A DNA stretch of 20,934 nucleotides from CAZFYZ01 sp964523735 (GTDB lineage: Bacteria > Armatimonadota > UBA5829), in assembly GCA_964523735.1 (NCBI GenBank), contig CAZFYZ010000063.1, positions 1 to 20,934 of the forward strand. The letters are read 5' to 3'. Positions 6,386-14,284 of the stretch are shown in pieces. The translations under genes and the position numbers were made by a program. The first letter of the stretch is position 1. The number at the start of each line of letters is the position of its first letter. Under the pieces are notes generated by a model, which saw nothing but the letters and a program-made list of their open reading frames with translations, was not told where the DNA came from and did not search any database.

Positions 6386-7814
6386 TTGACCAACAAACTC
6401 TGGGCCGGTCGGTTCTCGAAATCGACCGACAAACTGATAGAGGACTTCACGGAGTCGATCTCGTTCGACTGCCGGCTGATCGAGCACGACATCCGGGGCT
6501 CGATTGCACACGCACGGATGCTCGGCAAGTGCGGGATAATCCCCGAGGCTGATGCACAGAAGATCATCGCCGGGCTTGAAGGAATACTCGAAGAGGCGCT
6601 GGCGGGCAGGATCGAGTTCGACCAGTCAGCCGAAGACGTGCACATGAACGTCGAGAAGCTGCTGTTCGCCAGGATCGGTGAGCCTGCCGGAAAGCTCCAC
6701 ACGGCAAGAAGTCGAAATGATCAGGTTTGCACAGATATTCGCCTGTTTCTTAGACACGAGATTGCCGGCATTAGTGGAGCCGCTGTCAAACTTCAGTCCG
6801 TGATACTTGAACAAGCCGAAGTCCACGCCGAAGCAGTCATGCCCGGCTTCACCCACACGCAGCACGCGCAGCCTGTCACACTCGGCCACCACCTGATGGC
6901 CTGGTTCTGGATGCTTGAGAGGGACAAGGGGCGGCTGGCGGACTGCCTGAAGCGGATCGACGTCTCGCCGCTTGGCTCAGGAGCGCTCGCGGGGACAACG
7001 TTCCCCATCGACCGGGAGTTCACTGCAAGCGAGATGGGCTTCGCCTCGGTCTCCGACAACAGCATGGATTCCGTCGCCGACCGCGACTTCGCGTCTGAGT
7101 TTCTGGCAGCGACGGCCATCCTGATGATGCACCTCTCTCGGTTCTCCGAGGAGATCGTGCTCTGGAACACCTCGGAGTTTGGGTTCGTCGAGCTGGACGA
7201 CTCAGTCACGACGGGCTCATCGATAATGCCTCAGAAGAAGAACCCCGATGTCGCCNNNNNNNNNNNNNNNNNNNNNNNNNNNNNNNNNNNNNNNNNNNGA
7301 ACTCGTGCGCGGCAAGTCCGCCCGGGTGATCGGGGACCTCGTGACGCTCCTCACGCTCCAGAAGGGGCTCCCGCTCGCCTACAACCGGGACCTGCAGGAG
7401 GACAAGGAGCCGCTCTTCGACGCCGTCGACACAACCCGCATGTCGCTAGAGGCATTCGCTCTCATGCTCGCAACCGCCAAGTTCAACACCGAGAAGATGC
7501 GAGCCTCGGCAGGCGAGGGCTTCTCAACCGCCACCGACCTCGCCGACCACCTCGTCCGGCAGGGCGTCCCGTTCCGGACAGCCCACGAGCAGACCGGCGC
7601 CCTGGTCGCCTGGTGCATCCAGCACAACAAGGACCTCGGGGAGCTGACGATCGATGAGATCAGACGGTTCGCGCCACAAGCGGCCGATGACGTGGCTTCC
7701 GCGCTGACAGTCGAGGCCAGCGTCGCGGCCCGAAGCGCCCTCGGCGGCACCGCGCCATCAAGCGTCAGACGGCAGATCGAGAAGGCGAGAAGCTTGCTGC
7801 GAAAAGGCGTCTGA
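6386..7814 (+). CDS. argH: Argininosuccinate lyase, interrupted by a run of N
   Basis: ArgH splits argininosuccinate into arginine and fumarate, the last step of the pathway. It starts at TTG 6386 (MTNKLWAGRFSKSTDKL in translation) with GAGGAGAG (6372-6379) six bases upstream. Visible family marks: SIAHARML, HTARSRNDQVCTD, TQHAQPVTLGHH, and the fumarase/aspartase signature GSSIMPQKKNP at residues 277-287. Immediately after the codons for PDVA come 43 N, then ELVRGKSARVIGDL and the rest. In the family PDVA is followed directly by ELVRGK, so the real gap is probably zero bases; the 43 N (not a multiple of three) only appear to break the frame. Without them the product is 461 residues, exactly typical. 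The gene should be read as intact. Confidence 0.95.
7256..7298. other. Assembly gap (43 N) inside argH
   Basis: Forty-three N separate two contigs. The protein sequence on both sides is contiguous by comparison with the ArgH family (PDVA then ELVRGK), so the true distance is most likely zero bases. Confidence 0.85.
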
Positions 7815-7820
7815 GGGCTC

Positions 7821-7873
7821 CATCCCCCTTTCGCGTTTTCGCTCTTTCGCGCTTTCGCGATTGGATTCCCTTC
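7821..7873 (+). repeat. Short-period ttcgcg repeat between convergent genes
   Basis: The gap between argH and the convergent ATPase gene is filled by variations of the word ctttcgcg, ending ctttcgcgattgg and then ttcccttc. The same ending recurs at 20828-20852, where it precedes a ttcagcg block. No T-rich intrinsic terminator is evident for either gene. Confidence 0.65.
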
Positions 7874-9648
7874 ACCGAGCTAGCCGCAGCGAGTTGCCGA
7901 TCACAGTAGCGCTGCTGACAAGCATGGCGATGGCGGCTATCAGGGGATGCAGGACACCGGCAAACGCCAGGACGATGGCGATGCAGTTGTAGCCAAACGC
8001 CCATGCCAGATTCCAGCGAATGGTGCGGACTGTCTTGTGCGCGAGGTCCAGAAGCAGCGGGATACGAGTCAGATTGTCGCCGATCAGGATGATATCACTC
8101 GTGTTGCGAGCAATGTCCGTCCCGCTGCCGATCGCGATCCCCACATCCGCCTGAGCAAGCGCGGGAGAGTCATTGACCCCATCCCCCACCATCGCAACAA
8201 CGTCCCCACCCTTGTGAGCGCCTGCAATCAGCTCGATCTTGTCCTCAGGGCTGCACTGCGAGCGCACTTCACCTATGCCCAGATCGTCCGCAAGCCGCGA
8301 GACCGCCTCCGGCCGGTCGCCGGATATCAAAGCAACGTGCAGACCAGCGGCCACCAACGACCCAACCGCTGCTCTCGCGCCGGTTCGCGCCGGGTCCAGG
8401 TCAAGGGTTGCGGTCNNNNNNNNNNGCATCGAAATAGGCGAGCGGACTCAGCCCCTCGGTCAGGGTGCCGGTCTTGTCGAAGAACACGCGCGTCACTCTC
8501 GGCAAGCGTTCCAGGATCTCCCCCGAGCGAACCAGGACCCCCATCCGAGCCGCCCGCGCGATGGCGAGACACACGGCCAGCGGAGTCGCGAGCCCCAGCG
8601 CGCAAGGGCATGCAACGACCAAGACCGCCAGTCCCGCCAGCATCCCCCTCTCCATATCGCCCCGCGCCAACCCCCAGTAAGTGACAGCGGCCAACGCCAC
8701 TAACCAGATAAAAGGAATGAATACGGCCGACACGCGCTCGGCCAGCCGTTCGACCGGTGCGCGCTGCTGCTGAGCCTCCCGGACCATCGTCTCGATCCGG
8801 CCCGCGAGCGTCTCAGCCCCGACGGCTGTTACCTCGAACTCAACACTTCCCCTGCAGACCTCACTTCCGCCAAGCACGTGGTCGCTGGGCAGGCACTCCC
8901 GCGGTCGAGACTCGCCGGTAAACGCCGACTCGTTCACGAAGCAAATTCCGCTTGTCACGATCCCATCCGCGGGAAAGCGTTCACCTTGCCCGACAACAAC
9001 CGACTCGCCCGGCTTCAGTTCGCCGCTAGGAACATCGACCTCCACTCCACCTCGCAGGACTTGCGCGGTCGCCGGTATCAGAGCGGGGGCTTCGTGCAGC
9101 GCCCGAGACGCACGAGCGCGAGCAGTCGACTCGAGCAGCCGCCCAACCGTCACAATCAGCAGGAGCATCGTCGCGGTATCGAAGTAGATAAGCCCCGAGC
9201 CCACGACCACGTGCCAGGCGCTGACCCCGTATGCCGCCGCCGCGCCGGTCACGATCAGTGCGTCCGTGCTTACCCGACCCCTGATCGCCTGCCGGATGCT
9301 GGCGAGAAAGAACGTGCTCCCCAGGATCATGACCGCGGGAGTGGAGAAGATCAGCAGCGACCATCGCAGCCCCCGAACCGCCGATGCGCCTAACACGCTA
9401 GGGGGTTCGATATAGAGCACGAGGCTGATCATCATTACGTACATGGTGAAGAACGCGCCGATGCCCAGCCGAAGCTGGATCCATGATGACAGACCGTCTC
9501 CACCGATACGACCGACGACCCGCGAGACGAAGTAACACCCGCAGCAGCAGAAATGGGTCTTGCCATCCGGTGAGAAACCCGGGCCGGAGAAGATCAGCCC
9601 GCAGTGTTGGCACTTCGAGCGGCTCACTTGTTGTGCGTCCCGCAGCAT
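7872..9648 (-). CDS. ccoI: Copper-type P1B ATPase (CcoI/CopA-like), gapped
   Basis: A heavy-metal P-type ATPase that pumps Cu+ across the inner membrane; the CcoI/FixI branch supplies copper for cbb3 oxidase assembly. The start is ATG at 9648, overlapping the upstream gene by 25 bases. Residues 13-38 hold a cysteine-rich metal-binding region (CQHCG and FCCCGC), typical of the FixI/CcoI group. Then come several membrane helices, the actuator motif FTGES, the ion-site CPC in VACPCALGLATP, and the phosphorylation motif DKTGT. After a run of ten N the sequence resumes in LDPARTGARAAVGSLV, ISGD and the hinge VGDGVNDSPALAQADVGIAIG, and ends with two helices. Most of the nucleotide-binding domain, including the HP motif, is absent, so roughly 100-130 residues are missing at the gap. 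The frames on each side differ only because the gap is arbitrary. A real deletion is less likely than an assembly gap. Confidence 0.9.
8416..8425. other. Assembly gap (10 N) inside the ATPase gene
   Basis: Ten N stand where P1B ATPases carry most of the nucleotide-binding domain. Comparison with CopA-type proteins suggests about 300-400 bases are missing, so ten N is a placeholder, not a measured length. Confidence 0.8.
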
Positions 9649-10334
9649 GTGGGCGCCTGCCCGTGAGTAGTTGATGGCATCAGCCCGGTAACCCTGCCCA
9701 GCATCAGCAGCCCCAGAGCCACAACCACGACGCCGGCCAGCTTCATTCCCGCGCGGGCGAACTTGCGGTCGATGCCCGCACCGAAGACTCCGAGCGCAAC
9801 CAGGCCCGGAGCTGTCCCGGTTCCTACCCCCGCCATCAGAGCAATCGCGTAGGGCAGGTCGTGGGAGGCCGCGGCAACCGCAAGCATCCCAGCAGGCAGC
9901 GGACAAGGCAGGAATCCCACCGCCAGCCCCAGTACGAGCGATGCCGCAGGCCCCGGAGTGGCGAGAAGCCCTCCCACAGCCCGCGTGAAGAAGCCGGGCT
10001 CAGGGCTCGACTTGATGCACTTCACCGAGGGCAGTCTCAGCCCAAGCATCGATAGGCCAATAAGAATGATCGCTGCCGCCACAACGATTCGCATCGCCGG
10101 AGCCAGCGAAGCCAGCGCGGTGGTCCTGAAGAGAATCGCACCCAGCGAAGCCGCCAGCGTCCCCAGGAAGACATAGGTGAACGTCTTGCCGAAGACAAAC
10201 GCCAGAAGCCTGACAAGCGTTCTGCCCTTGCCATCCGACCTGGCAAGATGCAGAGAGAAAGGCCCGCACATGCCGAGGCAGTGCGGAGTTGCGGCGATCC
10301 CGGCTCCGAGTCCGATCACAAATGCTGTCCACAT
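9624..10334 (-). CDS. SafE/DsbD_2-type membrane protein, cytochrome maturation context
   Basis: A 236-residue polytopic membrane protein of the group usually annotated 'sulfite exporter TauE/SafE' or DsbD transmembrane-like (DsbD_2). The N-terminal helix holds the hallmark HCLGMCGPF (residues 18-26), and a second marked segment VGFLPCPLPAGML lies around the fourth helix; about six membrane helices are visible. The C-terminus carries a short His/Cys-containing tail (TTHGQAPTCCGTHNK) that could bind metal. Proteins of this group are often encoded beside CcoI ATPases and are thought to act in copper delivery or oxidase maturation; sulfite export is not supported by anything here. The ATG is at 10334 with only a weak ribosome binding site. 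A perfect 12-base palindrome (ctatcaggatag, 10353-10364) lies just upstream and might be an operator. It overlaps the ATPase gene by 25 bases, so the two form an operon. Confidence 0.85.
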   Translation of the reverse strand: MWTAFVIGLGAGIAATPHCLGMCGPFSLHLARSDGKGRTLVRLLAFVFGKTFTYVFLGTLAASLGAILFRTTALASLAPAMRIVVAAAIILIGLSMLGLRLPSVKCIKSSPEPGFFTRAVGGLLATPGPAASLVLGLAVGFLPCPLPAGMLAVAAASHDLPYAIALMAGVGTGTAPGLVALGVFGAGIDRKFARAGMKLAGVVVVALGLLMLGRVTGLMPSTTHGQAPTCCGTHNK

Positions 10335-10390
10335 AACAAGCTCGAGTCTACCCTATCAGGATAGCAGGCAAACACCTCACAGCTCACTGA

Positions 10391-10503
10391 ATCCTGCAGG
10401 AACGAGGCTGACAACCGACCTGACAATGCTGCACTGACGAAAGTTCATCCTGCGGGAACGAGAGTGACAACCGGCCTAACAACGCCGCACAACCCAAAGT
10501 TCC
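10391..10503 (+). repeat. 56-bp tandem duplication in a divergent promoter region
   Basis: Two adjacent copies of 56 bases, 10391-10446 and 10447-10502, each beginning atcctgc(a/g)ggaacgag and ending aaagttc, with about a dozen differences (roughly 80 percent identical). They lie between the safE-like gene on the - strand and the ccoS-like gene on the + strand, just ahead of the TATAAT at 10523. The better-kept parts (atcctgc-ggaacgag, tgacaacc, aaagttc) could be protein-binding sites, but I recognise no known operator. Confidence 0.8.
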
Positions 10504-10522
10504 CGCAGCAGCTTGCCGGGTG

Positions 10523-10528
10523 TATAAT
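10523..10528 (+). promoter_or_regulatory. Probable -10 box for the ccoS-like gene
   Basis: A perfect TATAAT stands 24 bases before the ATG at 10553. The hexamer 17 bases further upstream (ttcccg, 10500-10505) is a poor -35, so an activator may be required; the tandem duplication lies immediately upstream. Transcription would start near 10534-10535. Confidence 0.55.
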
Positions 10529-10552
10529 GGAGCGAACCGGAGAACCGCCAGA

Positions 10553-10810
10553 ATGAGCTTCATCCAAACCTGGGTAGCGTGCGCGATCGCGGGAGTGGCC
10601 CTCTTCCTGACTGCCTTCGTCTGGGCAGTAAGAACGCGCCAGTTCTCGGAACTGGACCGCGCCAGATACGCACCGCTCGAAAAATCAGGCCCAGATTCGC
10701 CCCAGAAGCCCGCCTCGCTCGCAGACCGATGGGCCCTGCGCGCGCTGGTCATACTGGCGACTGCAGCGATCCTGTCCGCGATCATCCTCGGCCTAAGGTC
10801 CGCCAGGTAG
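10553..10810 (+). CDS. ccoS: CcoS-like oxidase assembly protein with an extra C-terminal helix
   Basis: An 85-residue protein. Residues 1-25 form a membrane helix leading into FVWAVRTRQFSELDRARYAPLE, which matches the CcoS family pattern (F-WAVRSGQF-DLE-PA). CcoS is needed to assemble the cbb3-type cytochrome c oxidase, probably at the step of cofactor insertion. Usual CcoS proteins are 45-70 residues and end soon after this segment; here a Pro/Ser-rich linker is followed by a second helix (about residues 61-81, RALVILATAAILSAIILGL). The ATG at 10553 is preferred to the upstream ATG at 10520 because CGGAGAA (10537-10543) precedes it and the upstream one overlaps the -10 box. The gene diverges from the CcoI and SafE-like genes, which supports the call. 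No oxidase subunit gene is in the window. Confidence 0.65.
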   Translation: MSFIQTWVACAIAGVALFLTAFVWAVRTRQFSELDRARYAPLEKSGPDSPQKPASLADRWALRALVILATAAILSAIILGLRSAR

Positions 10811-10842
10811 AGCCGTAGCCCGCGCTACCCTTCAAAGAACAA

Positions 10843-10991
10843 CAGGCCGGGGCGTCCATGCCCCGGCCGTTCAACATCCCTGTTGCCTACCCGCTTCCTG
10901 CGAATTGTGCGCTTTCCGGTTCCCAAGCAGGCCGGGGCGTCCGTGCCCCGGCCAATGCAACATCCTGTTGCCCAGAGCGCGTCCTGCGAAA
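10843..10991 (+). repeat. Two direct copies of a ggccggggc hairpin unit
   Basis: Perfect 9-bp stems ggccggggc/gccccggcc with a six-base loop occur at 10845-10868 and 10930-10953, 85 bases apart. Each is followed by caacatcc, tgttgcc and, later, tcctgcgaa, so the whole unit of about 65 bases is duplicated. The first hairpin is 34 bases after the ccoS-like stop codon and could help end that transcript, but there is no T-run. A related hairpin occurs near 835-855. Confidence 0.75.
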
Positions 10992-10995
10992 GCGA

Positions 10996-11030
10996 CCTCA
11001 CCCCAACCCTCTCCTACGAGGAGAGGGGGT
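10996..11030 (+). repeat. Palindromic ccctctcct repeat, short-loop copy
   Basis: Begins cctcaccccaaccctctcct; stem ccctctcct (11007-11015) and aggagaggg (11019-11027) with a three-base loop. Same family as the copy inside argD (1751-1794) and the nested copy just downstream. Confidence 0.85.
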
Positions 11031-11039
11031 AAGACTCGA

Positions 11040-11097
11040 CCTCACCCCAACCCTCTCCTTCCTTCGGCGAGCTCAGGATGAGGAGAGGGGGTAGGTT
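11040..11097 (+). repeat. Palindromic ccctctcct repeat with a second repeat in its loop
   Basis: Same outer element: stem ccctctcct (11051-11059) and aggagaggg (11081-11089). Its loop of 21 bases is tccttcggcgagctcaggat plus g, which on the other strand reads tcatcctgagctcgccgaag; this is the family also seen at 17522-17560 (ttcatcttgagccc and gagcctgtcgaag). One repeat family therefore appears to be nested in another. Confidence 0.8.
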
Positions 11098-11100
11098 GGT

Positions 11101-13329
11101 CTACCCGCACCTGCTAAACCCGCAGAACCTGCAGACAACGCAGCCGGACTCATGTTCGACCGCCGAGCCGCAGTCCGGGCACGCGCCGAGAAGACAGTCG
11201 AGTTTCTCGTCCACTTTAGAAATCACATCCGTCGCCACGCCCGTCTTTCGTTCCTGCAGGTAATGATCGATCGCGATTCCGATCGCATCGGCGCACGAGA
11301 GCACCGACCCACCATTGCCCCAGGCAGGAGTCGGGCAGCGAATGCCCCTCAGGTGCTTCTGAATCGACTGTGCATCGACACCCGCCCTGAGCGATAGCGA
11401 GATCAGCCTGCCGATCGCCTCGAGCTGGCTGGCGGCACATCCACCCGCCTTGCCCATCGCGGTGAAGACCTCACAAAGACCATGCTCGTCCTCATTGATC
11501 GTAACGTAGAGGTTTCCGCAGCCGGTGTTGATTCGCTCGGTTGTGCCGCGGGTTCTAGATGGCCTCGGCCTCGGTCCGCGCGAGACTACTCCACCGGCCT
11601 CAACGGACTTCTTGTCCTTACCCGAAACGTTCAGAACCTGCTCATCGCGGCTGCCGTAGCGATAGATCGTGCAGCCCTTGCAGCCCTCGCGATAGGCAAG
11701 CTCGTAGACCTGCCGCACGTCGTCCGGGCTGGCCTCTTCGGGGAAGTTGACTGTCTTCGAGACTGCATTATCCGTGAACCGCTGGAACGCCGCCTGCATC
11801 CTGATGTGCCAGACCGGAGCAATATCGAGTGCGGTCGCGAACACCCGCTGCACGTCCTCCGGCACCGCCTGTATTCCCTTGACGCTGCCTTTGTCGGCAA
11901 TCTCACGCATCAGCTCTTCTGAGTAGAAACCGCGCTCGCGGGCCACTTTCTCGAAGTGGGGGTTGACTTCTACAAGCTCAGTGCCATCCAGGACCCGCTT
12001 CACGTAGCTGATCGCGAACAGCGGCTCGATACCGCTCGAACAGCCGGCTATGATCGACAGCGTGCCTGTAGGAGCAATCGTCGTGACTGTGGCGTTGCGG
12101 ACTTCCATGCCGTCCGCGCGGTCGTAGATACTCCCGCTGAAGTTCGGGAATACTCCACGCTCGGCCGCAAGCAGGCTCGACGCCTTCCGCCCCTCGTTGG
12201 AGACAAAGCTCATCACCTGCTCTGCAATCGAGATCCCGTCCTCGGAGTCGTATGGCACCCCGAGCTGCAGGAGCATATCCGCGAAGCCCATGATCCCGAG
12301 GCCGATCTTGCGGTTGCCCCGCGTCATCTCGCTGATCTGGTCGAGCGGATAGCGGTTTATCTCGATGACATTGTCCAGGAACCGAACGCCCAGCCGGACC
12401 GCGCGCTGCAGCCGCTCGAAATCGATCTCGGGCCTGCCGTCATTGTCATTCACCATGGTGGCCAGATTGATCGAACCCAGGTTGCAGGACTCGTAGGGAA
12501 GTAAAGGCTGCTCTCCGCAGGGGTTGGTGCTCTCTATGTCCGCCACGTGCGGCGTGGGGTTGTCCCTGTTGATTCGGTCGATGAATATGATCCCCGGCTC
12601 GCCGTTCGTCCAAGCCATATTGACGATCATGTCAAAGACCTTGCCGGCGTTGAGGGTCTTCACCACCTGCTTGGTGCGAGGATTAACCAACTCATAGTCA
12701 TCGCCCCTCGCCGCGGCCTCCATGAACTTCTCCGTCAGCAGCACGCTGATGTTGAAGTTGGTCAGCCGAGTAGTGTCCTTCTTGCACGTGATGAAGTCGA
12801 GGATATTGGGGTGGTCGACCCTCAGGCAGCCCATGTTCGCGCCGCGACGAGTCCCGCCCTGCTTTATTGCCTCGGTCGCGGAGTTGAAGACCTCCATGAA
12901 CGAGATCGGGCCGCTGGAGACGCCATTGGTCGTGCGGACACAGTCGCTCGCCGGACGGAGCCGGGAGAACGAGAACCCGGTGCCGCCGCCGCTCTTGTGG
13001 ATCAGCGCGGTGTGTTTGATGGTCTCGAAAATCGAGTCCATCGAATCGTCGATCGGCAGCACGAAACACGCGGATAGCTGCCCCAGATCGCGCCCGGCAT
13101 TCATCAGCGTGGGGCTGTTAGGCAGAAACTCCAGACTCGACATGAACTCATGGAATTCCCCGGCAAGCCCATCAACGTGCTTCTCCGACGCGCCATAGCT
13201 CAGTTCAGCTTCGGCGACAGCATACGCCACTCGACGGAACATTCCATCGGCGTCTTCGAGGAGATTGCCCTCCTCGTCTTTGTGCAAGTACCTTCTTTCA
13301 AGAACCGTAAGCGCGTTCTTGGTTAGCAT
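11101..13329 (-). CDS. nrdJ: Adenosylcobalamin-dependent ribonucleotide reductase, class II
   Basis: NrdJ reduces ribonucleotides to deoxyribonucleotides with a radical generated from adenosylcobalamin, so it works with or without oxygen. The product is 742 residues. Visible active-site features are the redox cysteines Cys88 (LSACFVLP) and Cys282 (ESCNLGSINL), the radical-site block N269-P-C271-G-E273, and the ATVTTIAPTGTLSIIAGCSSGIEP loop region. After residue 600 a TSCPD-like domain (NTGCGNLYVTINED) is followed by a cysteine-rich tail (717-742) containing seven Cys in CxxC-like pairs, presumably the shuttle/zinc region that re-reduces the active site. There is no N-terminal ATP cone. The ATG at 13329 has GGAGG nearby upstream. 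It is 47 bases downstream of nrdR and surely cotranscribed and controlled by it. It ends seven bases after a palindromic repeat cluster. Confidence 0.96.
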   Translation of the reverse strand: MLTKNALTVLERRYLHKDEEGNLLEDADGMFRRVAYAVAEAELSYGASEKHVDGLAGEFHEFMSSLEFLPNSPTLMNAGRDLGQLSACFVLPIDDSMDSIFETIKHTALIHKSGGGTGFSFSRLRPASDCVRTTNGVSSGPISFMEVFNSATEAIKQGGTRRGANMGCLRVDHPNILDFITCKKDTTRLTNFNISVLLTEKFMEAAARGDDYELVNPRTKQVVKTLNAGKVFDMIVNMAWTNGEPGIIFIDRINRDNPTPHVADIESTNPCGEQPLLPYESCNLGSINLATMVNDNDGRPEIDFERLQRAVRLGVRFLDNVIEINRYPLDQISEMTRGNRKIGLGIMGFADMLLQLGVPYDSEDGISIAEQVMSFVSNEGRKASSLLAAERGVFPNFSGSIYDRADGMEVRNATVTTIAPTGTLSIIAGCSSGIEPLFAISYVKRVLDGTELVEVNPHFEKVARERGFYSEELMREIADKGSVKGIQAVPEDVQRVFATALDIAPVWHIRMQAAFQRFTDNAVSKTVNFPEEASPDDVRQVYELAYREGCKGCTIYRYGSRDEQVLNVSGKDKKSVEAGGVVSRGPRPRPSRTRGTTERINTGCGNLYVTINEDEHGLCEVFTAMGKAGGCAASQLEAIGRLISLSLRAGVDAQSIQKHLRGIRCPTPAWGNGGSVLSCADAIGIAIDHYLQERKTGVATDVISKVDEKLDCLLGACPDCGSAVEHESGCVVCRFCGFSRCG

Positions 13330-13376
13330 CTGCCCGCCCTCCTAGCGTGAACTTTCTTGATAGAGCATCTTCCGGG

Positions 13377-13841
13377 TCAGTCGTTGTTACGCCGCCTGCC
13401 CAGGACATCGACGATCTCCCTGAACTGGCCCACATCCTCAAACTGCCGATAGTCCGAAGCAAACCTCACATAAGCAACCTTATCGATCTTCCGCAGCGCC
13501 TCAGCGACCAGTTCCCCGATGGCCCTCGACTCTATCTCTCTCTCTCCCGTATCGTAGACCTTCCGCTCGATCCCGTCCACAGCGGCTTCAAGAGCCTCCG
13601 TGGGAACCGGCCGCTTCTCGCAGGCCACTATCATCCCGCGCAGTATCTTCCCTCGCTCGAATGGCTCCCGCCGGCCATCCCGCTTCACCACAAGCACCCG
13701 CAGTTCCTGGACTTCCTCGAATGTCGTGAACCGACGGCAACACGACATGCACTCGCGCCTGCGCCTGATGGCCGCGCCATCCTTGACGCTGCGCGACTCA
13801 AGAACCCTATCCTCCGGGAAGCCGCAAAACGGACATTTCAT
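13377..13841 (-). CDS. nrdR: NrdR transcriptional repressor
   Basis: NrdR is a nucleotide-sensing repressor of ribonucleotide reductase genes. The product is 154 residues, normal for the family. Residues 1-40 hold the zinc ribbon (Cys3, Cys6, Cys31, Cys34) with the RRRREC segment; residues about 46-136 form the ATP cone (VVKRDGRREPF, KRPVPTEALE, KIDKVAYVRFASDYRQFED). The ATG at 13841 gives the exact MKCPFC start of the family, although no strong ribosome binding site precedes it. It leads an operon with nrdJ. A clear sigma70 promoter with NrdR-box-like sequences lies 80-130 bases upstream, implying autoregulation. Confidence 0.97.
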   Translation of the reverse strand: MKCPFCGFPEDRVLESRSVKDGAAIRRRRECMSCCRRFTTFEEVQELRVLVVKRDGRREPFERGKILRGMIVACEKRPVPTEALEAAVDGIERKVYDTGEREIESRAIGELVAEALRKIDKVAYVRFASDYRQFEDVGQFREIVDVLGRRRNND

Positions 13842-13917
13842 TGCTTGTTGACCAAGTCTGGGGCAGATTCTTAGACCATGTTGGCCTGAATTCGCGGTCC
13901 GGCCTCTGCCCTCTGAA

Positions 13918-13933
13918 ACGCTAGATATAGTGG
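13918..13933 (-). promoter_or_regulatory. NrdR box at the nrdR start site
   Basis: The 16 bases acgctagatatagtgg match 13 positions of the NrdR consensus palindrome ACACWATATWTWGTGT. The box covers about +1 to +16 of the predicted transcript. Confidence 0.7.
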
Positions 13934-13940
13934 CACAGGC

Positions 13941-13969
13941 ATCTTAGCACTTCATATCTGCCGTGTCAA
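13941..13969 (-). promoter_or_regulatory. Promoter of nrdR-nrdJ
   Basis: On the - strand TTGACA (13969-13964) and TAAGAT (13946-13941) are separated by 17 bases. Transcription would start near 13934, giving a leader of about 93 bases before nrdR. The -35 is perfect, the -10 matches four of six positions. Confidence 0.7.
13947..13962 (-). promoter_or_regulatory. Second, weaker NrdR-like box in the promoter spacer
   Basis: gcacttcatatctgcc keeps about half of the NrdR consensus, mainly its left half, and lies 29 bases from the first box, close to the paired spacing of three helical turns usual for NrdR operators. It fills the spacer between -10 and -35. Weak by itself, supported by position. 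Confidence 0.4.
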
Positions 13970-13984
13970 TGAGGCGAGCAAACT

Positions 13985-14122
13985 TTTTGCTGGGGAATTA
14001 TTCATCAGGTGCCAGGGGACGGGTGACGGGTGTCGGGCGTCAGGAAAAGCAACTCGCAGCGCCGCCACCTAGCGCTCTGCCATTCCCTTCCCCAAGACCT
14101 GACACCCATCACCCGACACCCC
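13985..14122 (+). repeat. Inverted repeat of gggtgtc words
   Basis: The left arm (about 14016-14044, with gggtgacgggtgtcggg and cgtcagg) and the right arm (14098-14122, cctgacacccatcacccgac and acccc) are reverse complements apart from small changes, with some 53 bases between. They are built from a short word repeated two to four times. The rest of the roughly 300 bases between the nrdR promoter and the next gene shows nothing I can name. Confidence 0.7.
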
Positions 14123-14284
14123 ACTAAACGCCTGCTTGTAACAATTTGTCGAAGATTTCACCGTAACTCTGCAGAATATCTATGGACAGCTCTGCCTTGA
14201 GGTGATAAGCTATCTGGGAGCATCCAGAACCCGTCACTTTCGCCCGATCTACAGGATGAGAGTGACCGACAGGGAAGGTTTGGA

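Noticed and set aside
9624..10334. Sulfite exporter function for the TauE/SafE-named protein
   Set aside because: The HCLGMCG motif and the CcoI neighbour point to copper or cytochrome maturation; the sulfite label is a family name only.
11482..13198. + strand open frames opposite nrdJ
   Set aside because: All are shadows of nrdJ with no start signals or domains.
13842..13934. Cobalamin riboswitch ahead of the B12-dependent reductase operon
   Set aside because: The leader is only about 93 bases and shows no B12-box-like sequence; NrdR control explains the region.
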